Below, piece by piece: positions 1 through 5,778 of a stretch of DNA of 18,027 nucleotides. The position numbers were made by a program, and so were the translations under genes. The first letter of the stretch is position 1. Each line of letters starts with the position of its first letter. The notes under the pieces are model-generated. The model did no database searches. It was not told where the DNA came from and saw only the letters and a list, made by a program, of their open reading frames with translations. This stretch comes from Gp6-AA40 sp050742535 (GTDB taxonomy: Bacteria; Acidobacteriota; Vicinamibacteria; Vicinamibacterales; UBA2999): contig JBOGIQ010000094.1 of NCBI GenBank assembly GCA_050742535.1, forward strand, positions 1 to 18,027, given 5' to 3'.

Positions 1-2
1 CC

Positions 3-179
3 GCGGCGCCGGCCGATCGCGAGTGCCGGCGCGTCGCCAGCCTGACAACCGTCGGGTTCCTGATCGCGCGCGCGGCCCTGCGGCGCGAGGAGACGCGCGG
101 CGGCCACTTCCGCGCCGATTTCCCGGATCGCGACGATATACACTTTCAGAGGCACTTCGCTGACGCGCTCCGTGCCTGA
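3..179 (+). CDS. nadB: L-aspartate oxidase, C-terminal end (5' cut by window edge)
   Basis: An open frame runs from the window edge to TGA at 177-179 and encodes the last 58 residues of a protein. The string VGFLIARAALRREETRGGHF, followed by RADFPDRDD, is the conserved C-terminal helical segment of flavoprotein dehydrogenases of the L-aspartate oxidase / succinate dehydrogenase family. In NadB this part carries the R-x-E-S/T-R-G-x-H-x-R-x-D-F/Y-P signature. NadB oxidises L-aspartate to iminoaspartate in de novo NAD synthesis. The flavin and substrate domains lie outside the window, so a succinate/fumarate dehydrogenase flavoprotein cannot be fully excluded, but the tail looks more like NadB. 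The next gene, proS, is on the same strand 87 bases downstream. Confidence 0.72.
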   Translation, partial: AAPADRECRRVASLTTVGFLIARAALRREETRGGHFRADFPDRDDIHFQRHFADALRA

Positions 180-193
180 ACACTCCCAATCTC

Positions 194-254
194 CAACTCC
201 CAACTCCCAAAAATCCGCGGCTGTTGGAAGTTGGCAATTGGGCGTTGGGAGTTG
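194..254. repeat. Inverted repeat in the proS leader
   Basis: A 17-base arm at 194-210 (CAACTCCCAACTCCCAA) pairs with 238-254 (TTGGGCGTTGGGAGTTG) with one mismatch, around a 27-base spacer. The arms are made of short near-tandem units such as CAACTCC and GTTGGGA. The right arm ends 12 bases before the proS ATG, where no clear Shine-Dalgarno sequence is seen. It may be a dispersed intergenic repeat, a terminator for the upstream gene, or a leader structure. There is no T-run after the stem, so a classical intrinsic terminator is unlikely. Confidence 0.7.
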
Positions 255-266
255 ACCACAAGCCAC

Positions 267-1727
267 ATGTCGAACGAACAGAATTTTCCGGACTATCCGG
301 AGTCCATCACCCCGCAGTCCGAGGATTTCGGCCGTTGGTACATCGACGTCGTCCGCCGCGCGGAGCTGGCCGACTACTCGCCGGTCAAGGGATGCATGGT
401 CATCCGCCCGTATGGCTACGCCATCTGGGAGCTCATGCAGCAGGCGCTCGATCGGCGTTTCAAGGCCACCGGGCACGTGAACGCGTACTTTCCGCTGTTC
501 ATTCCGGAGAGCCTGCTGATGAAGGAGGTCGAGCACGTCGAAGGCTTCGCGCCGCAGGTCGCGTGGGTGACCCAGGGCGGGACCGAACTACTGGAAGAGC
601 GTCTCGTCGTGCGGCCGACGTCCGAGACGATCATCGGCACGATGTACGCGAAGTGGATCCAGTCGTGGCGCGACCTGCCGATCCTGATCAATCAGTGGGC
701 GAACGTCGTCCGGTGGGAGAAGGTCACGCGCCTGTTCCTGCGCACAACAGAATTCCTCTGGCAGGAAGGGCACACGGCGCACGAAACCGCGGACGAGGCC
801 GAAGAGGAAACGCGGAAGATGCTTGCGGTCTACAAGGAGTTCGCCGAAACCGAGCTGGCGATGCCTGTGCTCGACGGACAGAAAACAGAGAGCGAGAAGT
901 TCGCCGGTGCGGTGCGCACCTATTCGATCGAAGCACTGATGGGAGACGGTCGCGCCCTGCAGGCCGGAACGTCACACAACCTGGGCCAGAACTTTGCCAG
1001 GGTGTATGACATCAAGTTTCAGGGACGGGACAAGTCGCTGCAGTACGTGTGGGGCACGTCATGGGGCGTGACGACTCGGCTCATCGGTGCGGTCGTCATG
1101 GTGCACGGCGATGAAGGCGGCCTGATCCTGCCGCCGAAAATCGCGCCGTATCAGGTGGTGATTGTGCCGATTCCGCGCGGCAACTGGCGCGAGACGGTGC
1201 TGCCGAAGGCGCAGGCGATCCGCGACGAGCTCGTGGCCCGCGGCGTCCGGGTGATGCTGGACGACCGCGATTCGCAGACGCCGGGTTGGAAGTTCAACGA
1301 GTGGGAGATGCGCGGCGTGCCGCTCCGGCTGGAGATCGGGCCGAAGGATATCGAGAAGTCGCAGGTCGTCCTGGCGCGCCGCGATACGCGCGAGAAGGCG
1401 TTCACCCCGATGGAGGGCCTGGCGGCGCACGTCGAGCAGCTGCTCGTCAACATTCAGCAGGCCCTGTTCGACCGTGCCATCAAGTTCCGGACGGAGCATA
1501 CGAGCGCGACGAGCTCGTACGACGAGTTCAAGCAGATCATGGACGGCCGCCCCGGCTTCGTTATCTCACCGTGGTGCGGGTCTGCCGAATGTGAGGCCGC
1601 GATCAAAGCCGAGACGCAGGCGACGATTCGCAACATTCCGTTCACGGCCGGCAGCGCGGACGGCAAACCGTGCCTCAAGTGCGGGAACGCGTCGACGGCG
1701 AACGCCTGGTTCGCGAAAGCCTATTGA
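267..1727 (+). CDS. proS: Proline--tRNA ligase, archaeal/eukaryotic-like (type 3)
   Basis: This 486-residue class II aminoacyl-tRNA synthetase charges tRNA-Pro with proline in the cytosol. Visible features, numbered from the ATG at 267, are RPTSETIIG (116-124), the motif 2 region RLFLRTTEFLWQEGHT (155-170), and the motif 3 region TTRLIGAVVMVHGDEGGL (269-286). An HGTP anticodon-binding domain follows from about 293. The C-terminal zinc-type domain has Cys437, Cys442, Cys469 and Cys472, and the protein ends in Tyr. Length, the lack of the bacterial editing insertion, and the Cys domain ending in Tyr fit the shorter archaeal/eukaryotic-like ProRS found in some bacteria, not the ~570-residue E. 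coli type. The frame stays open 12 codons further up (TTG at 231), but that start lies inside the leader repeat, so the ATG is preferred. The stop overlaps the next ATG (TGATG). Confidence 0.96.
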   Translation: MSNEQNFPDYPESITPQSEDFGRWYIDVVRRAELADYSPVKGCMVIRPYGYAIWELMQQALDRRFKATGHVNAYFPLFIPESLLMKEVEHVEGFAPQVAWVTQGGTELLEERLVVRPTSETIIGTMYAKWIQSWRDLPILINQWANVVRWEKVTRLFLRTTEFLWQEGHTAHETADEAEEETRKMLAVYKEFAETELAMPVLDGQKTESEKFAGAVRTYSIEALMGDGRALQAGTSHNLGQNFARVYDIKFQGRDKSLQYVWGTSWGVTTRLIGAVVMVHGDEGGLILPPKIAPYQVVIVPIPRGNWRETVLPKAQAIRDELVARGVRVMLDDRDSQTPGWKFNEWEMRGVPLRLEIGPKDIEKSQVVLARRDTREKAFTPMEGLAAHVEQLLVNIQQALFDRAIKFRTEHTSATSSYDEFKQIMDGRPGFVISPWCGSAECEAAIKAETQATIRNIPFTAGSADGKPCLKCGNASTANAWFAKAY

Positions 1728-2113
1728 TGCGTGTGATGAGAGTCGTCTGCCTGCTCCTGGCGCTCGGTGCCGCGGCCTGCGGCCCGTCCGAGCCGCTGAA
1801 CGTCGTCGCGATTCAGACCGGAAAATCCCTGAACACCGATCACAGCGTCGGCAACCACGCGACGTCGTTCCGGCCGAAGGACACGATGTATGTATCCGTC
1901 CTGAGCAACGGGCGCGGCGCGGGAACGATCACCGTGAAGTGGAGCTTCGCTGGCCGCGTGGTCCACGAGGCGACGAAGAAGGTCTCGTACAACGACCAGG
2001 CGGCGACCGACTTCCGCTTCCAGGCCGCCGACGATTTTCCAATCGGCGATTACGCGATCGAAGTGATCGTCGACGGCAAGACGCTCGAGACGCGGCGCGT
2101 GAAGGTGGAATGA
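1727..2113 (+). CDS. Small predicted lipoprotein of unknown function
   Basis: This encodes 128 residues and is not recognised as a named family. The N-terminus (MRVMRVVCLLLALGAAACGP) is a short basic stretch, a hydrophobic core and a lipobox-like AAAC with Cys18, so the mature protein is probably a lipid-anchored envelope protein. The rest is rich in beta-strand-like segments (TITVKWSFAGRVV, DYAIEVIVDGKTLETRRVKVE), which suggests one Ig-like or sandwich domain. The ATG at 1727 shares one base with the proS stop (TGATG), so translation is probably coupled. A second in-frame ATG lies at 1736. The frame is open further upstream inside proS, but those starts would bury the signal peptide. Association with proS may be only positional. 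Confidence 0.82.
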   Translation: MRVMRVVCLLLALGAAACGPSEPLNVVAIQTGKSLNTDHSVGNHATSFRPKDTMYVSVLSNGRGAGTITVKWSFAGRVVHEATKKVSYNDQAATDFRFQAADDFPIGDYAIEVIVDGKTLETRRVKVE

Positions 2114-2195
2114 GAGGGTGCGAGGTTTCTTCGCTGGTCGGTGCGAAGAGGCTTCGCCGGGTCGGTGCGAACAACCTGACGCTGGTCGGTGGGCG
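2112..2195 (+). repeat. 24-bp tandem repeat array, left copy
   Basis: Starting at the stop of the lipoprotein gene, the unit beginning GGTCGGTGCGA recurs at 2136 and 2160, with a partial copy (GGTCGGTGGG) at 2184. Spacing is exactly 24 bases, and a diverged unit precedes them. The best unit contains GCGAAG, AGG, CTTCGC, a 6-bp stem with a 3-base loop, so each unit can form a small hairpin. The last partial unit ends about 10 bases before the ATG of the CPXCG gene. The same unit recurs in opposite orientation on the far side of that gene. Confidence 0.8.
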
Positions 2196-2203
2196 AAACG
2201 TTA

Positions 2204-2389
2204 ATGGACGATGAATTCGCGGTTCAATGCCCGTACTGCGGAGAGCACGCGAACATCTACGTCGAACCCGACGTGCAGGGCACGCTCGTTCAGGATTGCG
2301 AGGTGTGCTGCAATCCGTGGCGCGTGGAAGTCTGGTGGGAGGACGGGGAGCGCTACGTTGACGTCAGGCGCGGCGACGGTTCCGAATAG
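2204..2389 (+). CDS. CPXCG motif-containing cysteine-rich protein
   Basis: This is a 61-residue acidic protein with CPYCGE near the N-terminus (Cys9, Cys12) and DCEVCCNPW (Cys32, Cys35, Cys36), followed by WRVEVWWEDGERYVDV. This matches the small CPXCG family of single zinc-ribbon proteins of about 60 residues; their role is unknown. Four of the five cysteines could bind one zinc ion. A GTG at 2189 is also in frame, but it lies in the last repeat unit and would add five residues not expected in the family. ATG 2204 puts the CPXCG motif close to the N-terminus as usual. GGTGGGCG about ten bases upstream is a poor ribosome site. The gene is isolated between two inverted repeat arrays. Confidence 0.87.
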   Translation: MDDEFAVQCPYCGEHANIYVEPDVQGTLVQDCEVCCNPWRVEVWWEDGERYVDVRRGDGSE

Positions 2390-2472
2390 TTCACCGTCAG
2401 CTGTTGATGCTCAATCGTGACGACTGTCTCTGAACTTGAGCGGCGGAGTAGCGGCGCCAGTCGTCAGCCTCT

Positions 2473-2582
2473 TCGCACCGACCCGCGCAGCAACCTCGCT
2501 CCGACCCGGCGACGCGACCTCGCACCGACCGCAGGCGGGCCTTACAAGGCCCGCCCCACGATCGCATCTGCTCGCACCGACC
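2473..2582 (-). repeat. 24-bp repeat array, right copy (inverted)
   Basis: On the plus strand TCGCACCGACC (the complement of the left-array core GGTCGGTGCGA) occurs at 2473, 2520 and 2572, with a one-base variant (TCGCTCCGACC) at 2496. Spacings are 23, 24 and 52 bases, and the long interval holds a perfect GC hairpin. The array lies in the 3' gap after tatC (minus strand). With the left copy it brackets the CPXCG gene in inverted orientation. Confidence 0.8.
2534..2555. repeat. Perfect GC-rich palindrome after tatC
   Basis: GGCGGGCCTT and AAGGCCCGCC form a perfect 10-bp stem with a two-base loop. It sits inside the right repeat array, about 40 bases past the tatC stop. It could end or stabilise the tat transcript, but no T-run follows on either strand, so it is called a palindrome and not a proven terminator. 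Confidence 0.75.
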
Positions 2583-2593
2583 CGGCGAAGCAC

Positions 2594-3424
2594 CTACGCC
2601 GTTTCCTCTTCGAGCTTCTTCCGCTTCTTTCCGAACATCCACGCCAGGCCGATGCTCAGGATATACAGCACGATGACCGGTCCGCCCATCATCAGCATGC
2701 CGACCCCGCCCGGATCGGGCGAGATCACCGCGGCGAAGACCGCGATGATCATCACGGCGTACTTGAAGTTGCGGATCATGAACCGCGGTGTAATCAGCCC
2801 CATCTTGGCCAGGAACAAGACCAGGGTGGGCAGCTGGAACGTAATGCCGATGCCCAGCATCAGCCGCAGATACCACGCGAATGCCGGCTCGATCCGCGGC
2901 ATGAAGGTGACGAAGTCGATCGACGAGGTCGCAAAGAACTTCCAGATCACCGGAAACACCGCGTAATGCGAGAACGCCGCGCCGCCGATGAAGAGGATGG
3001 TGCCCATCAGGATGAACGGGATGGCCAGCTTCTTCTCGTGGACGTACAGGCCCGGCGCGATGAACCGCCAGATCTGCGCGAAGACGAGGGGTGACGCGAT
3101 GATCAGCCCGGCCATCAACCCGATCTTGAACATCAGGAAGAACTGCTCACCGGGCTCGGTATAGATCATTGTCTGCCCGGCAGGCAGGACCGCCTGCATC
3201 GGCTTGAAGATGAACGTGAAGATGTTGTCGAGCCAGAAGAACGCGACGCCGAACCCGACGCCCACCGCGATCAGCGAATAGATGATTCGGCGGCGCAGCT
3301 CGTCAAGATGGTCCAGGAAGGACATCTTGCCGCCGGTCGCGTCCTCCAGTTCGTGATCGTCCCAGTCCGGTTCGTCGGTGGCGGCCGGCTTTGCCGCCTT
3401 GTTCGGGAACGGCACCAGCGCCAT
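2594..3424 (-). CDS. tatC: Twin-arginine translocase subunit TatC
   Basis: This 276-residue polytopic membrane protein is the signal-peptide receptor of the Tat system, which exports folded proteins. After a charged N-terminus comes the family start FLDHLDELRRRIIYS (36-50), then hydrophobic segments near 48-65, 98-116, 134-157, 186-207, 221-235 and 246-264, six as expected. The conserved loop AQIWRFIAPGLYVHEKK (116-132) is present, as is FQLPTLVLFLAKMGLIT (196-212). The ATG at 3424 was chosen because it follows the tatA stop by only 7 bases; a longer in-frame start at 3490 lies within tatA and adds an unrelated basic stretch. The tail KKRKKLEEETA is highly charged. It forms an operon with tatA; no separate tatB is seen here. 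Confidence 0.96.
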   Translation of the reverse strand: MALVPFPNKAAKPAATDEPDWDDHELEDATGGKMSFLDHLDELRRRIIYSLIAVGVGFGVAFFWLDNIFTFIFKPMQAVLPAGQTMIYTEPGEQFFLMFKIGLMAGLIIASPLVFAQIWRFIAPGLYVHEKKLAIPFILMGTILFIGGAAFSHYAVFPVIWKFFATSSIDFVTFMPRIEPAFAWYLRLMLGIGITFQLPTLVLFLAKMGLITPRFMIRNFKYAVMIIAVFAAVISPDPGGVGMLMMGGPVIVLYILSIGLAWMFGKKRKKLEEETA

Positions 3425-3431
3425 GGAAGCG

Positions 3432-3770
3432 TCAGCCCGTCGTGCCGCTGTTGGTGCCGCGGCTGACCGTCGGCTCGTCGGGCGAGACATCCGTCGGTGG
3501 GTCGGTTTCGTGATCGGCCGCGGCGGCGGGATTCCCTGCCTCCACGGCGGAGGCCTGTTCCGCTTCCATCTTGGCGCGCTGTTCCTTGACCTCTTCGAGG
3601 CGGATCTCCTCTTCGAGCGTCGATTTCAGCTCGTTGGACGCACGGCGGAATTCGCCGATGCTCTTGCCAAGCGAACGGCCGAGGTCGGGCAGCTTCCGCG
3701 GTCCGAAGATGATCAGCGCGAGCACCAGGATGATCAGGAGCTCGGGCATGCCGAGGGAAGGGAATCCCAT
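3432..3770 (-). CDS. tatA: Twin-arginine translocase TatA/TatE-family subunit
   Basis: This encodes 112 residues. It has one N-terminal membrane helix (PELLIILVLALIIFG, about 9-23), then the hinge FGPRKLPDLGRSLGK and an amphipathic helix (IGEFRRASNELKSTLEEEI). A charged coiled segment and a low-complexity Ala/Asp/Pro/Thr tail follow. This is the TatA plan: TatA oligomers form or open the translocation site with TatC. The PE at the helix start and the long helix blur the TatA/TatB line, and in two-component Tat systems one protein does both jobs. The start is supported by GGAG (complement of 3777-3780) six bases upstream and by a strong promoter. tatC follows after 7 bases. Confidence 0.93.
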   Translation of the reverse strand: MGFPSLGMPELLIILVLALIIFGPRKLPDLGRSLGKSIGEFRRASNELKSTLEEEIRLEEVKEQRAKMEAEQASAVEAGNPAAAADHETDPPTDVSPDEPTVSRGTNSGTTG

Positions 3771-3809
3771 TGGTTACTCCAGGAAGATTTCCCGCAAGTG
3801 ATTCATCTG

Positions 3810-3839
3810 ATTATAGAAATCCGGTCTGGACGGGGTCAA
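3810..3839 (-). promoter_or_regulatory. Sigma-70-type promoter of tatAC
   Basis: Read on the minus strand, TTGACC (3839-3834) and TATAAT (3815-3810) are separated by 18 bases. The -10 box is perfect and the -35 matches 5 of 6 consensus positions. Transcription would start near 3803 and give a leader of about 33 bases with GGAG placed correctly before tatA. It lies in the 95-base divergent gap between tatA and the S41 protease gene. This is the best promoter seen in the window. Confidence 0.78.
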
Positions 3840-3865
3840 GGCAAGGGTGTACATTTCTAAGGTAT

Positions 3866-5503
3866 ATGCGTAAGTACCGGTCCCTGTCCGCAGCCGTCTT
3901 CGTGGTGGTCCTTTGTGCGCTCGCCGGCGGCTTCTCCGGCCGCAGGGCCCTCGCCCAGGATCAGCTGGATCAGCAGTACCGCGTCCTCGCTGACGCACTG
4001 CAGGCTATTGAAGACAACTATGTCGGTGAGACGGAGTCGGATCGCCTGGTGTACAGCGCCATCAGCGGCATGCTCCAGACGCTGGACCCGCACTCCAGCT
4101 TCATGAGCCCCAACGACTACCGGCAGATGCGCGAGCGCCAGGAGGGACGTTACTTCGGCCTCGGCATTCAGATCGGCGCGATCGACGGCGATTTGACGAT
4201 CAGCCAGGTCTTCGAAGGGTCACCGGCATACGAGAAGGGCCTTCGCCGCGGCGATGTCATCGCCCGGATCGACAAAGACAACACGAAGGGCTGGACGACG
4301 AACCAGGCGGTGGAGAAGCTGCGCGGCCCCAGGGGCACCTCGGTCAATATCGGCATTCGGCGCGTCGGCTACGACAAGCTGATCGATCTGCAGGTCCCTC
4401 GCGATGCCGTGCTGATGGCGACGGTGCCGGTGTCGGTGATGCTGGACGCGAGCACGGGCTATATCCGCGTGAGCGATTTCGGCGAGAACACGGACCGTGA
4501 GCTGGGCGACGCGCTGCGCGATCTCACCAGGAAGGGGATGACGCGTCTCGTGTTCGACCTGCGCGAGAATCCCGGCGGCGCGCTCGATCAGGCGATCAAG
4601 GTCACGAACCGCTTTATCGCGAAGGGCAAGCTTGTCGTCTCCACTCGCGGGCGCGTTCAGAACTCGGACCAGGATTACCACGCGACCGAATCGTCGGAGT
4701 ATCTGAATCTCCCGATGCTCACGCTCGTGAACCGCAACAGCGCCAGCGCATCGGAAATCGTGTCGGGCGCCCTTCAGGACTACGACCGCTCGCTCATCGT
4801 CGGCGAGACGACGTTTGGCAAGGCTCTCGTCCAATCCGTCTACAAGGTCAGCCAGAATGCGGGCGCAGCCATAACGACGGCGCGATACATCACGCCCAGC
4901 GGCCGGATGATTCAGCGTCCGTGGGATGGGACCTTCGACGACTATCTTGCGTACCGCTACCGCGAGCAGGACGCGGCCAAGGCGCATAGCGACAAGGATC
5001 TGAAGCACACGGTTGTGCTCGGGCGAAAGGTCTACAGCGGCGGCGGCGTCGAGCCTGACGAACGCTTCGATGGCCCCGTCGAGGGGTTCAATCCTTCGCG
5101 ATTCGGTCGCACGCTCTACGCGCGCAACTATCCGCACAATGTCTTCGGCCGCTACGCGCAGCAGTTTGCCCGGCGCGGCGACACGCGGATCCCGCCAAGT
5201 CCCACGACGAAAGTCGTGGGTCCTGACTTCGAGGTGACCGCGGAAATGGTCGCCGAGTTCAAGGAACTGGCGAAGAAGGAGCCGATCAAGTGGGACGAGG
5301 CGGCGTGGGAAAAGGATCAGGACTTCATCAAGGCCATGATCCACAACGACATCGACGTCGATCTGTTTGGTCTCTCCAGGGCGTATCTGAACCTCGCCAA
5401 GCGTGATCCGCAGCTGCAGTTCGCGCTCTCGAAGTTCGGCGAGGCGCAGCAGTTGCTGGAACAGAGCCGTCAGTCGACGACGGCACGGCGAGCGTCGCGG
5501 TAA
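3866..5503 (+). CDS. Secreted PDZ-containing S41 family (CtpA/Prc-like) peptidase
   Basis: This encodes 545 residues from the ATG at 3866. The N-terminus is a signal peptide (basic MRKYR, hydrophobic 9-22, likely cleavage near ALA-QDQ at 30/31). Then come the helical N-domain with DPHSSFMSP (74-82), a PDZ domain (about 95-175; FGLGIQIG, SPAYEKGLRRGDVI) and the S41 core. The catalytic Ser is probably Ser294 in NSASASEIVSGA and the Lys is Lys319 in TTFGKALVQS, with the family's 25-residue spacing. Such proteases cut C-terminal tails of envelope proteins in the periplasm. The C-terminal ~150 residues have no domain I can name. An upstream in-frame start at 3770 would place the signal sequence internally and cross the tatA promoter, so 3866 is preferred. 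AAGG lies close upstream (3859-3862). Confidence 0.93.
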   Translation: MRKYRSLSAAVFVVVLCALAGGFSGRRALAQDQLDQQYRVLADALQAIEDNYVGETESDRLVYSAISGMLQTLDPHSSFMSPNDYRQMRERQEGRYFGLGIQIGAIDGDLTISQVFEGSPAYEKGLRRGDVIARIDKDNTKGWTTNQAVEKLRGPRGTSVNIGIRRVGYDKLIDLQVPRDAVLMATVPVSVMLDASTGYIRVSDFGENTDRELGDALRDLTRKGMTRLVFDLRENPGGALDQAIKVTNRFIAKGKLVVSTRGRVQNSDQDYHATESSEYLNLPMLTLVNRNSASASEIVSGALQDYDRSLIVGETTFGKALVQSVYKVSQNAGAAITTARYITPSGRMIQRPWDGTFDDYLAYRYREQDAAKAHSDKDLKHTVVLGRKVYSGGGVEPDERFDGPVEGFNPSRFGRTLYARNYPHNVFGRYAQQFARRGDTRIPPSPTTKVVGPDFEVTAEMVAEFKELAKKEPIKWDEAAWEKDQDFIKAMIHNDIDVDLFGLSRAYLNLAKRDPQLQFALSKFGEAQQLLEQSRQSTTARRASR

Positions 5504-5512
5504 CCCGGGTGG

Positions 5513-5567
5513 AAGTAACACCACCCCTCCTTTTGGGTCCCCAGCCCAAAATATTGTGGTGTTACTT
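5513..5567. repeat. 55-bp nested palindrome after the S41 gene
   Basis: Outer arms AAGTAACACCAC (5513-5524) and GTGGTGTTACTT (5556-5567) are perfect 12-bp complements. Inside them TTTTGGG (5531-5537) and CCCAAAA (5545-5551) form a perfect 7-bp stem with a 7-base loop. The element begins 9 bases after the protease stop. It may end the protease transcript, but no run of T follows. The near-perfect outer arms could equally mark a small mobile palindrome. Confidence 0.82.
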
Positions 5568-5572
5568 TGGCC

Positions 5573-5601
5573 TTGCCACTATGGCTTGGCCTTGTTAGAC
5601 T
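5573..5601 (+). promoter_or_regulatory. Candidate promoter upstream of smc
   Basis: TTGCCA (5573-5578) and TAGACT (5596-5601) are spaced by 17 bases and match the sigma-70 consensus at 5 and 4 positions. The box lies just after the 55-bp palindrome and about 170 bases before smc, inside a pair of direct repeats TTGGCCTTG (5567-5575 and 5586-5594). A transcript from here would carry the small ORF ahead of smc. Confidence 0.35.
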
Positions 5602-5622
5602 GACCGCCGTTTGATCGGGTCG

Positions 5623-5778
5623 ATGCGCAAACTGCTCTCCCAGCGCAGTGCGTCGGCCCCCGGCAAGGTCAGTACGGTAATCGACACAGCGGAATCCGGT
5701 TGGTCCGAACTGGCGTGTGTTCAGCGCCGGTCCGTGTGTGTCGTGGTCTATCTCCTCGTAAGGACAGGGGACGAGTAA
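5623..5778 (+). CDS. Possible 51-residue small ORF overlapping the smc start
   Basis: ATG at 5623 opens a 51-codon frame that ends in TAA at 5776-5778, sharing its last base with the smc ATG (TAATG). The peptide begins MRKLLSQRSASAPGKV and ends SVCVVVYLLVRTGDE; no family is recognised. About 73% of its third codon positions are G or C, clearly below smc by eye but not random-looking. The one-base overlap is the pattern of translationally coupled genes and suggests a leader peptide or a real small protein. A GGGGA sequence suited to smc lies inside its last codons. It may also be chance; nothing but position and openness supports it. Confidence 0.3.
   Translation: MRKLLSQRSASAPGKVSTVIDTAESGWSELACVQRRSVCVVVYLLVRTGDE

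Noticed and set aside
2534..2555. Intrinsic terminator of tatC
   Set aside because: The stem is strong, but no T-run follows on the minus strand, so only a palindrome is claimed.
2112..2595. CRISPR array
   Set aside because: The 24-base period has no unique spacers of uniform length; units are adjoining and diverged, and no cas genes are present.
4220..5524. Minus-strand ORF of 434 codons opposite the S41 protease gene
   Set aside because: It lies opposite a gene with clear catalytic motifs. The translation is Arg/Ala/Val/Leu-rich with no recognisable domain, as expected for the complement of high-GC coding DNA.
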